From positions 1 through 35,666 of the forward strand of contig JAGRLT010000079.1 of assembly GCA_020441665.1 (NCBI GenBank): DNA of 35,666 nucleotides, read 5' to 3'. The DNA is from Nitratireductor sp. (GTDB taxonomy: Bacteria; Pseudomonadota; Alphaproteobacteria; Rhizobiales; Rhizobiaceae). Made by a program: the position numbers and the translations under genes. Below, piece after piece: positions 23,362 through 32,321 of this stretch. Below the pieces are notes generated by a model. The model saw only the letters and a list, made by a program, of their open reading frames with translations, was not told the DNA's origin and did not search any database. The stretch's first letter is position 1, and the number at the start of each line of letters is the position of its first letter.

Positions 23362-26274
23362 ATGGGGGCCGGCGCCAGGAGCCGTGGCATGCTGCGTCTG
23401 CAGCAGATCTGCGCCAGCCTGATCATATTGCTTGCCATCCTGTGTGGTCTTGGCACGGCCGCCCGCGCGGTGGAGCCGGTCTCGATCACCAAGGACGTGA
23501 CCGCGCTCGATATTTCGCGCACCGGAACCTGGTACCGCGATGTCGACGGCAGCCTGAAGATTTCCACCGCGCCCGACCGCGACGGCATCGTGCGACGCGT
23601 CGAGATCAGCCCGAAGAACCCCGGCGGCACCTCGAACTGGTATGTCTTCGCGCTTGCCAATGATTCGAGCGAACAGATCGACCGGCTGATCGTCGCGCCG
23701 CATTACCGGCTGGTAGGCGCCGGGCTGATCTGGCCCGACCTCGATTCCGAACGCATTGCCGCGATCACGCCGAGCGAGGGCTTTTCGCTCGAGGCGGTGG
23801 ACGACCGCGAGGCCGACGTCTTTCTCATCACGCTCAACCCGGGTTCGGTGATCACGCTAATCGCAGAGATGAAAACGCCGGACTTTCCAGCCCTCGTATT
23901 GTGGGAACTCAATGCCTACAAGGATGCCGTCAACAGCCTGACGCTCTATCGCGGCATCGTGCTCGGCATTTCCGGCCTGCTGGCGGTCTTCCTCACCATT
24001 CTGGTCCTGGTGAAGGGCACGGCGATCTTTCCCGCCACCGCGGCCCTTGCCTGGGGTGTGCTCGCCTATGTCTGTGTCGATTTCGGCTTCTGGGACCGCG
24101 TCGTCGCCATCAGCCAGACCAGCGAGCCCTTCTGGCGGGCGGGAACGGAAGTCTTCCTCGCCTTCGCCTTCCTGCTCTTCGTCCATTCCTATCTGAGGCT
24201 CAACCGCTGGAGCCGGAAATTCACCTATGTGGTGACCGGCTGGCTGCTGGGCCTAAGCGCGCTTGCCGGCGTCGTGCTGTTCGACCCGCAAATGGCCTCG
24301 GGCCTTGCGCGCTGTTCCTTCGCGGCAACGGTTGCGGCGACCAGCATCATCATCCTCCTGCTCACCGCCCGGCGGGACGACCGGGCGATCATGCTGGTGC
24401 CGACCTGGCTGCTGACGATTGCCTGGCTGTTCGGCGCCTGGCTGACGGTAACCGGAAAGATTTCCAACGACATCATCCAGCCGGCGCTTGGCGGCGGGCT
24501 GGTGCTGATCGTGCTGCTGCTCGGCTTCACCATCATGCAGAATGCGTTTTCCGGCGGTGTCCTGGCCCAGGGACTCGTTTCCAATTCCGAGCGCCAGAGC
24601 CTGGCGCTGATCGGCGCGGGCGACATTCTGTGGGACTGGGACGTGCTGCGGGACAGTGTCTCGACCGGCAGCCGGCTGGGCGAAACCCTGGGCATTCGCC
24701 AGAAGGACATCGACGGCAATCTGCAGAAAATGCGCAACCTGATCCATCCCAATGATCGGGAGCGGTTTCAGGCGACGCTCGACAGCATCCTGGAGCACAA
24801 ACGCGGCCAGATTTCCCAGACCTTCCGCATCACTTCGGCGGATGGCCACTACAACTGGTTCCGCCTCAAGGCCCGGCCGATGCTCGACGTGCAGAGCAAT
24901 GTGATCCGCTGCATCGGCACGATGACCGACATCACCGACGCCAAGAAGGCGGAACTGCGGCTGCTGCAGGACGCCGTGCGCGACAATCTCACCGGCCTTG
25001 AAAACCATGAACTGCTGATCAACCGGCTTGATATGGTGATCGCCATGGCGCGCAACGGGGTCGCGCTGCGGCCATCGATCCTTCATGTCAACATCGACCG
25101 GTTCCGCGAGATCAACCGGCAGATCGGCTTCAATGCCGGCGATACGCTACTGCTGACCGCCGCAAGGCGGCTGGCCAAGCTGCTCAATCCGGGAGACACG
25201 GTGGCCCGGATCGGCGGCGACCAGTTCGCCATTCTGCTATTGTCGGAAACCCAGCCGGATCGTATCGCCACCTTTGCCGACAATGTGCGCAAGACGCTCA
25301 AGGCACCGGTGACGTTTGCCGATGAAACGCTGCAACTGACCGCCTCGATCGGCATTTCGACCTGGACCAAGGACCGGGAAGACGCCGAGACTATGATGCG
25401 CGATGCCGAGCTTGCCATGCTGCATGCCAAGCGGCTGGGCGGCAACCGGATCGAGCCCTTCCGCCCGGCCTTCCGCACCGACAAGGAAACCAGCATCGTT
25501 CTGGAGCAGGATCTCAAATCGGCGCTGCAGACGGGCGCCATCGACGTGCAATATCAGCCGATCGTGCAGCTGAGCGACAACAGCACGGCGGGCTTTGAGG
25601 CGCTGGTGCGCTGGAACCACCCCAAGCTCGGCCAGGTCTCGCCGATCGATTTCATTCCGGCGGCCGAACGCTGCGGCATGATCCACGAGCTCGGCACCTA
25701 TGTGCTCGCCCGTGCCATCGCCGACTTCAAGCGCCTGCATGACGATCATCCCGATCACCGGCCCTATGTCAGCGTCAATGTTTCAAGCCGCGAACTGCTG
25801 CAGGAGGACTTCTTCGGTTCGATCGCGGAAGTTCTGAAGGAGACCGGTTTCGCACCGGAATATCTCAAGCTCGAAATCACCGAAACCATGATGATGGAAA
25901 ATCCCGAGCATTCGCGCCAGGTGCTCAGCCGGCTGCGCAATCTGGGCGTCGGGCTTTCGATCGACGATTTCGGCACCGGCTATTCGAGCCTGAGCTATCT
26001 GACACGCTTCCCCTTCGATACGCTGAAGATCGACAGTTCCTTCATCCGGGTGAAGAACCGCAAGGAACGCACCATCGTGCTGCGTTCGATCATCGCCATG
26101 GCGCATGGGCTCGACCAGACGCTGGTCGCGGAGGGGGTGGAAAGCGCCACCGATGTGGATGAATTGCGCGAACTTGGCTGCGAATTCGCCCAGGGCTACT
26201 ATTTTGGCGCCGCGGTGAGCGCGACCGAGGTCGAGGGGATGATCGCGCAGGAATACCGGATGGCCGGGCAGTAG
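23362..26274 (+). CDS. Membrane PAS-GGDEF-EAL protein (c-di-GMP turnover)
   Basis: 970 residues from ATG 23362 (AAGGG upstream); a GTG at 23341 is an alternative. A signal or anchor helix is followed by a periplasmic domain (about 40-190), then roughly seven membrane helices (about 191-395). A PAS domain (about 418-530, GDILWDWDV to TMTDITDAKK) follows, then GGDEF (about 541-700) and EAL (about 720-960). The cyclase motif is GGDQF (618-622), degenerate at the fourth position. The phosphodiesterase motifs are intact: EAL 746-748, LEITET, DDFGTGYSSL, EGVE. It is most likely a c-di-GMP phosphodiesterase with a regulatory GGDEF domain, sensing a periplasmic signal. It lies about 106 nt after the GATase-like gene. 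Confidence 0.9.
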   Translation: MGAGARSRGMLRLQQICASLIILLAILCGLGTAARAVEPVSITKDVTALDISRTGTWYRDVDGSLKISTAPDRDGIVRRVEISPKNPGGTSNWYVFALANDSSEQIDRLIVAPHYRLVGAGLIWPDLDSERIAAITPSEGFSLEAVDDREADVFLITLNPGSVITLIAEMKTPDFPALVLWELNAYKDAVNSLTLYRGIVLGISGLLAVFLTILVLVKGTAIFPATAALAWGVLAYVCVDFGFWDRVVAISQTSEPFWRAGTEVFLAFAFLLFVHSYLRLNRWSRKFTYVVTGWLLGLSALAGVVLFDPQMASGLARCSFAATVAATSIIILLLTARRDDRAIMLVPTWLLTIAWLFGAWLTVTGKISNDIIQPALGGGLVLIVLLLGFTIMQNAFSGGVLAQGLVSNSERQSLALIGAGDILWDWDVLRDSVSTGSRLGETLGIRQKDIDGNLQKMRNLIHPNDRERFQATLDSILEHKRGQISQTFRITSADGHYNWFRLKARPMLDVQSNVIRCIGTMTDITDAKKAELRLLQDAVRDNLTGLENHELLINRLDMVIAMARNGVALRPSILHVNIDRFREINRQIGFNAGDTLLLTAARRLAKLLNPGDTVARIGGDQFAILLLSETQPDRIATFADNVRKTLKAPVTFADETLQLTASIGISTWTKDREDAETMMRDAELAMLHAKRLGGNRIEPFRPAFRTDKETSIVLEQDLKSALQTGAIDVQYQPIVQLSDNSTAGFEALVRWNHPKLGQVSPIDFIPAAERCGMIHELGTYVLARAIADFKRLHDDHPDHRPYVSVNVSSRELLQEDFFGSIAEVLKETGFAPEYLKLEITETMMMENPEHSRQVLSRLRNLGVGLSIDDFGTGYSSLSYLTRFPFDTLKIDSSFIRVKNRKERTIVLRSIIAMAHGLDQTLVAEGVESATDVDELRELGCEFAQGYYFGAAVSATEVEGMIAQEYRMAGQ

Positions 26275-26316
26275 GCCCCGCGCGCCCTGCCCGACAGCGC
26301 TTCACGGGATGCCACT

Positions 26317-26898
26317 TCAGGCGTGGCCGCTATCGGCCGAAAGCAGGACGGGGTCGATGCCCATGGCGCCCATCACCCGGCTGTACTTGCTGTCGTCGCC
26401 ACCGCCAAAAACGATATCGGCGGCATGATGGGTGACGAGCCAGCCATTGGCGGCGATCTCATCTTCGAGCTGGCCGGAAGACCAGCCGGAATAGCCGAGC
26501 GCCAGCATGTAGTCGCGCGGCCCCTTGCCGGCGACGATCGAGCGCAGGATTTCAAGCGTCGCGGTCAGGCAGACGTCCTCGTTGACGCGGATGGTGCCGC
26601 TGCCGCGATAATCCGGCGAATGGAGCACGAACCCCCTGCCCGGCTCGACCGGGCCGCCATTGTGCAGCGTGCTGCCGGCAAGCCGGTCCGGCAGCGAACC
26701 GCGCTCGCTTTCGGTGACGATTTCGAGCTTGACGAAAAACTCCTCGATCGACACCTCGCCCATCGGCCGGTTGACGATGAAGCCCATCGCCCCTTCCGCC
26801 GAATGGGCGCAGACGAAGATGACGCTGTTTTCAAACCGCGCATCGCCCATGCGGGGCATGGCGACGAGAAAACTGCCTTCGAGATTTGTCTGATTCAT
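26317..26898 (-). CDS. UPF0301/AlgH (YqgE) family protein
   Basis: 193 residues. The family start LEGSFLVAMPRMGDARFENSV and the blocks MGFIVNRPMGEVS, LHNGGPVEPGRGFVLH, LALGYSGWSSGQLEDEI and NGWL are all present. YqgE/AlgH proteins are soluble, of unknown molecular function; the name comes from an alginate phenotype in Pseudomonas. It is divergent from the DsbD-domain gene and convergent with the large GGDEF-EAL gene. Confidence 0.93.
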   Translation of the reverse strand: MNQTNLEGSFLVAMPRMGDARFENSVIFVCAHSAEGAMGFIVNRPMGEVSIEEFFVKLEIVTESERGSLPDRLAGSTLHNGGPVEPGRGFVLHSPDYRGSGTIRVNEDVCLTATLEILRSIVAGKGPRDYMLALGYSGWSSGQLEDEIAANGWLVTHHAADIVFGGGDDSKYSRVMGAMGIDPVLLSADSGHA

Positions 26899-27096
26899 GG
26901 GGCTACAGAGATCGTTCCGCCGGCTTGAACTGATTTGCGGGCATCATAACCCGCACGGGCGCAAAAGGCACGAAATTATGCCGGGAGGCGAATGCCCGAC
27001 CATCCGGCCGGCTTTGCGCCGCAATCTCACGCAAGATTGATGGTGGGCGCCGATTTGTGCTTCGCCAGCACCCCTGTAGCGGGCTATTCGATATCC

Positions 27097-27945
27097 ATGT
27101 TGATGCGTCAATTTCTGCTTACCCTCGGGATTTCCGGTCTTGCGGTCGCAACGCTGGTAGCTGCATCTCCGCTGGCCCTTGCCGCCGCGTCCGACTGGCA
27201 GGACCTTGGCGGCGGAAAGGCACGGCTGATCGCTGCCAAGGACCCCGTATCGGGGGCGCTCGACGGCGTCATAGAGGTCAGGCTAGACGACGGGTGGAAG
27301 ACCTATTGGCGCTCGCCCGGCAGTTCGGGCATTGCGCCGGAATTCGATTTTTCGGCTTCCCGGGGCAGTTTCGTCGATCACGTGAATTTCCCCGTGCCGC
27401 AGCATATCAGCGCCGGCGAAGACCGGTTCTACGGCTACAGGGGAACCGTGCTGTTTACCTTTTCCGGCATGGCGGAAATGCCGGACAACGAGCTCAGCCT
27501 AGACATGCTGATCGGGGTCTGCGAGGAAATCTGCATTCCGGCAAGCGCCCATCTTGCCATCCGGGCAGACGCGCTCGACCGGTCCGATCCCCTTGCAGGC
27601 CGGCTTGTCACCATGGCCAGGAGTTTCCTCCCCGAACCTGCCGACGACCGGCTGAAAGCCGTTTCAGCTCATCGTGCCGATGACAGGATCGTGGTCGAGA
27701 TCGAGGGCGAAGTGCCCGAGGGCGAGACCGTCGCCGGCATTGTGTGGCAGGCCGGGGGCTGGAATTCCGATCCCGTGCCGGCCGAACGGCAGGGCGATGG
27801 AAGCTACCGCCTGAGCGTGCCGCTGCATGGCAATGACACCGGCGGCGATATGCCGCCCGCCGGCTGGCACTACACTTTGCTTGTCGAGAGCGGTGACGGC
27901 AAGGTCGCCCGGGCGGTCGAGGGCCGGATCGCGGCCAGCCAATGA
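27097..27945 (+). CDS. Exported DsbD N-terminal-domain-like protein
   Basis: 282 residues from ATG 27097; a longer frame starts at 26992 but would bury the signal peptide. The signal peptide is MLMRQFLLTLGISGLAVATL through ALAAA. The mature protein resembles the immunoglobulin-like DsbD/ScsB alpha domain: DGWKTYWRSPGSSGIAPEF, FYGYRGTVLFTF, and LIGVCEEICIPASA with C142 and C146 as the presumed redox pair. The membrane and thioredoxin domains of full DsbD are absent, so it would act as a periplasmic thiol carrier whose electron donor is elsewhere. The adjacent peroxiredoxin (120 nt downstream) hints at a shared redox role, though that one is cytosolic. Confidence 0.78.
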   Translation: MLMRQFLLTLGISGLAVATLVAASPLALAAASDWQDLGGGKARLIAAKDPVSGALDGVIEVRLDDGWKTYWRSPGSSGIAPEFDFSASRGSFVDHVNFPVPQHISAGEDRFYGYRGTVLFTFSGMAEMPDNELSLDMLIGVCEEICIPASAHLAIRADALDRSDPLAGRLVTMARSFLPEPADDRLKAVSAHRADDRIVVEIEGEVPEGETVAGIVWQAGGWNSDPVPAERQGDGSYRLSVPLHGNDTGGDMPPAGWHYTLLVESGDGKVARAVEGRIAASQ

Positions 27946-28065
27946 CTTGCGGACAGGTGGCAAAGCCGATTGCCAACGCACTGAAAAACTTTTCCTTTCC
28001 TGTCTCGCCAAGCGGTTGATTCGCGCTATCTTGCGAGCGAACCAATCTTTACGGAGTACCAAAAC

Positions 28066-28548
28066 ATGATCCAGCCCGGTGACAGGCTTCCCGAAGTCAA
28101 ATTCAATGTGATGAGCGATGACGGCGCCATCCAGCTCAGCACGTCGGACATTTTCGCCGGCAAGAAGGTCGTGCTGTTCGGCGTTCCGGGGGCGTTCACG
28201 CCGACCTGTCACGGCAATCACCTGCCCGGCTTTGTCGACAACCTGCCGGCGCTCAGGGACAAGGGCGTCGACGAGGTGGCGGTCGTCGCCGTCAACGACA
28301 TGCATGTGATGAAGGCCTGGGCCGAGGCGAGCGGCGCCAAGGGCAGGATCCGCTTTCTCGCCGATGGCGCCGCCGACTTCGCCCGGGCGACCGGGCTCGC
28401 GGTCGATCTGTCCGAGGTCGGCATGGGCATTCGCGTCCAGCGCTTTTCGATGATCGTCGAGGACGGCGTGGTGACGGCACTCAATACCGGCGACAAGCCC
28501 GGCCAGGCGGATGTTGCCGGCGCCGCCAGGATCCTCGATCAGCTCTGA
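28066..28548 (+). CDS. Peroxiredoxin, Prx5-like (1-Cys)
   Basis: 160 residues. The active site [16 protein letters not shown] has the peroxidatic C48 in the PxxxTxxC pattern of the Prx5 group. There is no other cysteine in the chain, so it must be recycled by an external thiol such as glutathione or glutaredoxin. It reduces peroxides, including alkyl hydroperoxides, in the cytosol. GGAG precedes the ATG by about 10 nt. Its last 10 nt overlap the 3' end of the convergent rnhA gene. Confidence 0.93.
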   Translation: MIQPGDRLPEVKFNVMSDDGAIQLSTSDIFAGKKVVLFGVPGAFTPTCHGNHLPGFVDNLPALRDKGVDEVAVVAVNDMHVMKAWAEASGAKGRIRFLADGAADFARATGLAVDLSEVGMGIRVQRFSMIVEDGVVTALNTGDKPGQADVAGAARILDQL

Positions 28549-28997
28549 TCTGGCGCACCCTGCTTGAATGGCGCCATGCCGAGGCGGGCGAGTTCGTCCG
28601 CCTTTTCGTTTTCCGGAACGCCGGCATGGCCCTTGACCCAGTGCCAGTGCACATCGTGGCGCTGGCGCGCCGCGTCAAGGCGCTGCCACAGCTCGGCATT
28701 CTTGACCGGCTTTTTGGCGGCGGTCTTCCAGCCATTCTTCTTCCAGCCGTGGAGCCATTCGGTGATGCCGCCGCGCACATATTGCGAATCGGTGTGCAAA
28801 TGCACCGTGCAGGGGCGTTTCAGCGCTTCCAGAGCCTCGATCGCGGCGGTCAGTTCCATGCGGTTGTTGGTGGTTTGCGCCGCGCCGCCATGGAGTTCCT
28901 TTTCCCGGTCGCCATAGCGCAGCAGGACCCCCCAGCCGCCGGGGCCGGGATTGCCCGAACAGGCACCATCCGTCCAGATATCGACTTGGCCGGCCAC
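28539..28997 (-). CDS. rnhA: Ribonuclease HI
   Basis: 152 residues from a GTG (28995-28997) that shares one base with the thrB stop. The active-site acids are D10 ([16 protein letters not shown]), E48 ([16 protein letters not shown]), D70 ([15 protein letters not shown]) and the late Asp in [16 protein letters not shown]. It cleaves the RNA strand of RNA-DNA hybrids (R-loops, primers). Full length for the family, with the basic handle [15 protein letters not shown]. It is the last gene of the long cox-derived minus-strand run, a rhizobial ispH-thrB-rnhA arrangement. Confidence 0.96.
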   Translation of the reverse strand: MAGQVDIWTDGACSGNPGPGGWGVLLRYGDREKELHGGAAQTTNNRMELTAAIEALEALKRPCTVHLHTDSQYVRGGITEWLHGWKKNGWKTAAKKPVKNAELWQRLDAARQRHDVHWHWVKGHAGVPENEKADELARLGMAPFKQGAPDQS

Positions 28998-29962
28998 TAC
29001 GCCTCCAGCCCGTAAAGCGAGGACCGGGCGATGCCCTGATGGAATTTGAGCTTGGCGATGTATTCGGCCGGGTTCTTGGGCGTCACCAGCGCGCCGGGCG
29101 GCACGTTGAGCCAGTCATAGAGCCGCGTCAGCAGGAAGCGCAGCGCCGAACCCCGGCAGAGCATGGGCAGGGCATCGAGCTCGCCTTTCTCCAGCGGACG
29201 GGCGCCGGCATAGCCGCGGGTCAGCGCCCGCGCCTTGGTGGTGTTGAAGTGATGGTTGGTCTCGAAACACCAGGCATTGATGCAGGTCGCAAGATCGTAG
29301 GCGAGAAGATCGTTGCAGGCGAAATAGAAGTCGATCAGGCCCGAAAGCTCGCCCTTGAGGAAGAACACATTGTCGGTGAACAGATCGGCATGAATGACGC
29401 CCGAGGGCAGATCGCGGGTCCAGTTCTTCTCCAGATAGTCGAGCTCTGCCTCGATCATCGCTGCAAGGCCCGGCTGCACCGTATCGGCGCGCGCTTTCGA
29501 CCTTTCGAACAGCGGCCGCCAATCCTCCAAGGTCAGACCGTTGCGGCGGGTCAGGGCGAACCCCTCGCCGGCCAGATGCATCCTGGCCAGCGCCTCGCCG
29601 ACCTGGCTGCAATGGTCGGGCTGCGGCCGCCTGACCTCGAAGCCGTCGAGAAAGCTGATGATCGCCGCCGGCCGGCCGGCAAGCGTTCCCAGGGTTGCGC
29701 CGTCGCGCATGGGGATCGGCAGCGGGCAGTTGATGCCGTGACGGGACAGATGCTCCATCAGGCCGATGAAGAATGGCAGGTCGGCGGGATCGACGCGTTT
29801 TTCGTAGAGCGTCAGGATGTAGGTTCCGGCATCGGTGGTCAGCAGGTAGTTGGAATTCTCCACGCCGCCGGCAATACCCTTGAGCGCATGCAGTTCGCCG
29901 ATGTCGTAGCGGGCAAGATGCGCCGTGATCTGTTCGTCGGTGACTTCGGTATAGACGGCCAC
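28997..29962 (-). CDS. thrB: Homoserine kinase (ThrB, APH-fold type)
   Basis: 321 residues from a GTG at 29960-29962 with GGAG upstream; the open frame continues into ispH only as a shadow. This is the alphaproteobacterial, aminoglycoside-phosphotransferase-like homoserine kinase rather than the GHMP type. Catalytic residues are D193 and N198 in [13 protein letters not shown] and D211 in [11 protein letters not shown]; the Gly-rich loop is [13 protein letters not shown]. It phosphorylates homoserine for threonine synthesis. It lies 2 nt after the ispH stop and abuts rnhA. Confidence 0.94.
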   Translation of the reverse strand: MAVYTEVTDEQITAHLARYDIGELHALKGIAGGVENSNYLLTTDAGTYILTLYEKRVDPADLPFFIGLMEHLSRHGINCPLPIPMRDGATLGTLAGRPAAIISFLDGFEVRRPQPDHCSQVGEALARMHLAGEGFALTRRNGLTLEDWRPLFERSKARADTVQPGLAAMIEAELDYLEKNWTRDLPSGVIHADLFTDNVFFLKGELSGLIDFYFACNDLLAYDLATCINAWCFETNHHFNTTKARALTRGYAGARPLEKGELDALPMLCRGSALRFLLTRLYDWLNVPPGALVTPKNPAEYIAKLKFHQGIARSSLYGLEA

Positions 29963-29964
29963 CG

Positions 29965-30984
29965 CTACTCTCCGTTCACGAACGCCATGTCGCCGGCCGA
30001 CAGATCGATGTCGCGCAGGTCGCGGGCGACGGGAAATTCCTCGTCCTCGCGCACCGTCTCGGCAAGTTCCACCGTGGTGGGGCGCTTCTGCCTGAAGGCT
30101 TCGATAATGGCATTGACGAGAATCTCTGGAGCGGAAGCGCCGGCGGAAAGGCCGACGATGCGGGCCTGCGCCAACTCGTCCCACGGGATGTCCTGAACGC
30201 CCTGGACCAGCTTGGCGCGCCTGGCGCCTGCCCGCTTGGCAACCTCGACGAGCCGCATCGAGTTCGATGAATTGGGCGCGCCGACGATCAGGAAATGATC
30301 GGCATCCCGTGCGGCGAGCTTCACCACTTCCTGGCGGTTGGTGGTGGCATAACAGATCGATTCGGCGGCCGGATCGGCAAGGGCGGGAAAGCGCTCGCGC
30401 AGTTTTTCGAGGATCGCCGCCGTGTCGTCCACCGAGAGCGTCGTCTGGGTGACATAGCCGAGCATTTCGGGATCGGCGGGGACGTAGTTTGCCGCCTGCT
30501 CGACGGATTCGATCAGCGACATGTCGCCGTCGGTGACCTGTCCCATCGTGCCGATCACCTCGGGATGGCCGGCATGGCCGATCAGCAGCACATGGCGGCC
30601 ATGCTTGAGGTGCCTGAGCGCCTGCTTGTGCACCTTGGAGACCAGCGGACAGGTGGCATCGAGATAGAAGAGATTGCGGGCGGAAGCATCCGCCGGCACG
30701 GATCGGGGAACGCCATGGGCCGAAAAGATCACCGGCTGGCCGGTCGGCGGGATCTGGTCGAGTTCCTTGACGAAGACCGCGCCCTTGGCTTCCAGCCCCT
30801 CGACCACATACCGGTTGTGCACGATTTCGTGGCGGACATAGACCGGCGCGCCGTATTTCTTCAGCGCCAGCACGACCATCTGGATGGCGCGATCGACCCC
30901 GGCGCAGAAGCCGCGCGGGCCGCACAGCCGCAGGGTCAGCGGCTGCGTCGCCGGTTCCGTCCTATCTGCCATGGTGCCACGCAT
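29965..30984 (-). CDS. ispH: 4-hydroxy-3-methylbut-2-enyl diphosphate reductase
   Basis: 339 residues from ATG 30984; an ATG four codons later (30972) is equally possible, as neither has a strong ribosome site. The three cysteine ligands of the Fe-S cluster are C27 in [13 protein letters not shown] and those in [12 protein letters not shown] and [10 protein letters not shown]. Substrate-binding histidines lie in SAHGVPRSV and IGHAGHPEV. It makes IPP and DMAPP, the last step of the MEP isoprenoid pathway. Isoprenoids feed the farnesyl chain of haem O made by the nearby ctaB, so the linkage to the oxidase genes may be more than accidental. Confidence 0.96.
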   Translation of the reverse strand: MRGTMADRTEPATQPLTLRLCGPRGFCAGVDRAIQMVVLALKKYGAPVYVRHEIVHNRYVVEGLEAKGAVFVKELDQIPPTGQPVIFSAHGVPRSVPADASARNLFYLDATCPLVSKVHKQALRHLKHGRHVLLIGHAGHPEVIGTMGQVTDGDMSLIESVEQAANYVPADPEMLGYVTQTTLSVDDTAAILEKLRERFPALADPAAESICYATTNRQEVVKLAARDADHFLIVGAPNSSNSMRLVEVAKRAGARRAKLVQGVQDIPWDELAQARIVGLSAGASAPEILVNAIIEAFRQKRPTTVELAETVREDEEFPVARDLRDIDLSAGDMAFVNGE

Positions 30985-30987
30985 CGT

Positions 30988-31776
30988 TCAGCCGTTTTCC
31001 CTTGCCGCCCTGTCCGCCATCTGGCGCCGTGCGTACAGGAAATAGGAGCCGACGCCAAGCAGCGCCAGGGCGAGCCCGAACCAGGTGAGCGCATATTGCA
31101 GGTGATTGTTGGGGAAGGCGATGATCGTGGTGCCGACACGCGGCAGGCCGCCGGGATTTTCCGGCGCCGACTGGTCGAGCAGAAAGGGCAGGACCGGCGA
31201 CTCACCGCCTGCATCGGCCGGTTTCGCGGAGGCTGCCGCGAGGCGGGAAAGCGCCGCGATGTCCTTCCAGTAGAATTGCCGCTTGCCGGGATCGTTGTCG
31301 GGCATGAAGCGGTTCGGCTTCTCGTTGACCGGGTTTCTGGCAAGGCCGGCAATCTCGACCATGCCGTCAGGCCGCCCCTCGCCACGGGTCGCGGGATCGG
31401 CCCGGTCGATCGGCACGAAGCCGCGGTCGACGATGAGGATGGTGCCGTCGGCAAGGCGCATGGGGGTCAGCACGTCCCAGCCGACGGCGCCCTTATAGGT
31501 GGTGTAGAACAGCATTTCGCCGTCATGGAGGAAGGTGCCGGTCACTCGGGTCGGCACATAGGCGACATCGCCGGTTTCGCGCCACAGGCGGGAAAGATCG
31601 CCGATCGTGCCGGGTGGCTGCTCGATGCGGCTTTCGATCCGGGCGATCAGCGCTTCCTTCCACGCGAGCCGGTGGAGCTGCCAGACGCCCAGCGCCGACA
31701 GGACGGCGATGCCGATGGCCATGGCGGCGACGATGAAGCCGGTGGAGCGCAGCATGGATCGCCGGCGTTCAGCCAT
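30988..31776 (-). CDS. surf1: SURF1 family cytochrome oxidase biogenesis protein
   Basis: 262 residues. Two membrane helices frame the protein: GFIVAAMAIGIAVLSALGVWQ near the N-terminus and WFGLALALLGVGSYFLYARR at the C-terminus. Conserved SURF1 blocks are LGVWQLHRLAWK, YVPTRVTGTFLHDGEML, GWDVLTPMRLADG and ILIVDRGFVP. It helps insert haem a into subunit I of aa3-type oxidase. The start overlaps the DUF983 stop by 8 nt, so it is translationally coupled. Confidence 0.94.
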   Translation of the reverse strand: MAERRRSMLRSTGFIVAAMAIGIAVLSALGVWQLHRLAWKEALIARIESRIEQPPGTIGDLSRLWRETGDVAYVPTRVTGTFLHDGEMLFYTTYKGAVGWDVLTPMRLADGTILIVDRGFVPIDRADPATRGEGRPDGMVEIAGLARNPVNEKPNRFMPDNDPGKRQFYWKDIAALSRLAAASAKPADAGGESPVLPFLLDQSAPENPGGLPRVGTTIIAFPNNHLQYALTWFGLALALLGVGSYFLYARRQMADRAARENG

Positions 31777-32176
31777 CGGTCCGGTCGATCTGTCCCTCGG
31801 CCGCTTTTGTCCTGTATTGCGAGGCGATCATGATGCCCTTCATGGCGCGCAGCGACCATATGGAAAGGATCAGCGTGACCGGGACCCAGAGCAGGACGTG
31901 CAGCCAGATCGGCGGCGAAAACAGGTTTTCGAAGGCAAGCGCCAGACCGGCGACGACGCCGCCCAGAAGCAGGATGACCAGCACGGCCGGGCCGTCGCCC
32001 TCCTCGGCAAAGGACATGTCGAGACCGCAGACGCCGCAGCGGGTCACCGGCTTTAAGAGCGACTGATAGAGCCGCCCCTCGCCGCAGCGCGGACAACGGC
32101 CGGCAAGACCGGTGGCCATGACCGACTGCTCGGGATAGAGCGCCCTGTCTTCCTGTTTGCTGCTGCGCTTTGCCAT
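31769..32176 (-). CDS. DUF983 family protein
   Basis: 135 residues from ATG 32174-32176 (MAKRSSKQEDRALYPEQ); the open frame extends further but runs through the REP-like element. Two CxxC pairs, C28/C31 (GRCPRCGEGRLYQ) and C47/C50 (TRCGVCGLDM), suggest a zinc ribbon. Two membrane helices follow (PAVLVILLLGGVVAGLALAF and LHVLLWVPVTLILSIWSL). The family always appears near cytochrome oxidase genes in alphaproteobacteria but has no defined activity. It couples to surf1 by overlap. Confidence 0.9.
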   Translation of the reverse strand: MAKRSSKQEDRALYPEQSVMATGLAGRCPRCGEGRLYQSLLKPVTRCGVCGLDMSFAEEGDGPAVLVILLLGGVVAGLALAFENLFSPPIWLHVLLWVPVTLILSIWSLRAMKGIMIASQYRTKAAEGQIDRTDG

Positions 32177-32235
32177 TGTGCGGTTCCAAGAAAACGGGCG
32201 GCCTGTCTTGCAACGGACCGCCCGCCAACAAAGCC

Positions 32236-32314
32236 GGGGACAGTTTACCCAATTCGACCCGCCATCGTCTTCGGCAGAAAGCCGCAGGCAGGCTGAATTG
32301 AGTAAACCGTCCCC
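32236..32314. repeat. REP-like paired inverted element in the cox operon
   Basis: Arms GGGGACAGTTTACCCAATTC (32236-32255) and GAATTGAGTAAACCGTCCCC (32295-32314) are inverted repeats of 20 nt with two mismatches, separated by 39 nt. It sits between ctaE and the DUF983 gene, an otherwise compact operon, ending 7 nt before the ctaE stop. It shares its core with the palindrome at 16363-16388. The transcript would form a long stem at this point. Confidence 0.75.
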
Positions 32315-32321
32315 TTTCTCG

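Noticed and set aside
24253-25086. Antisense ORFs within the GGDEF-EAL gene
   Set aside because: Shadows of a well-supported coding sequence.
29963-30925. Extension of the thrB frame to 642 codons
   Set aside because: It covers ispH in another frame; the GTG with GGAG at 29962 gives the normal homoserine kinase length.
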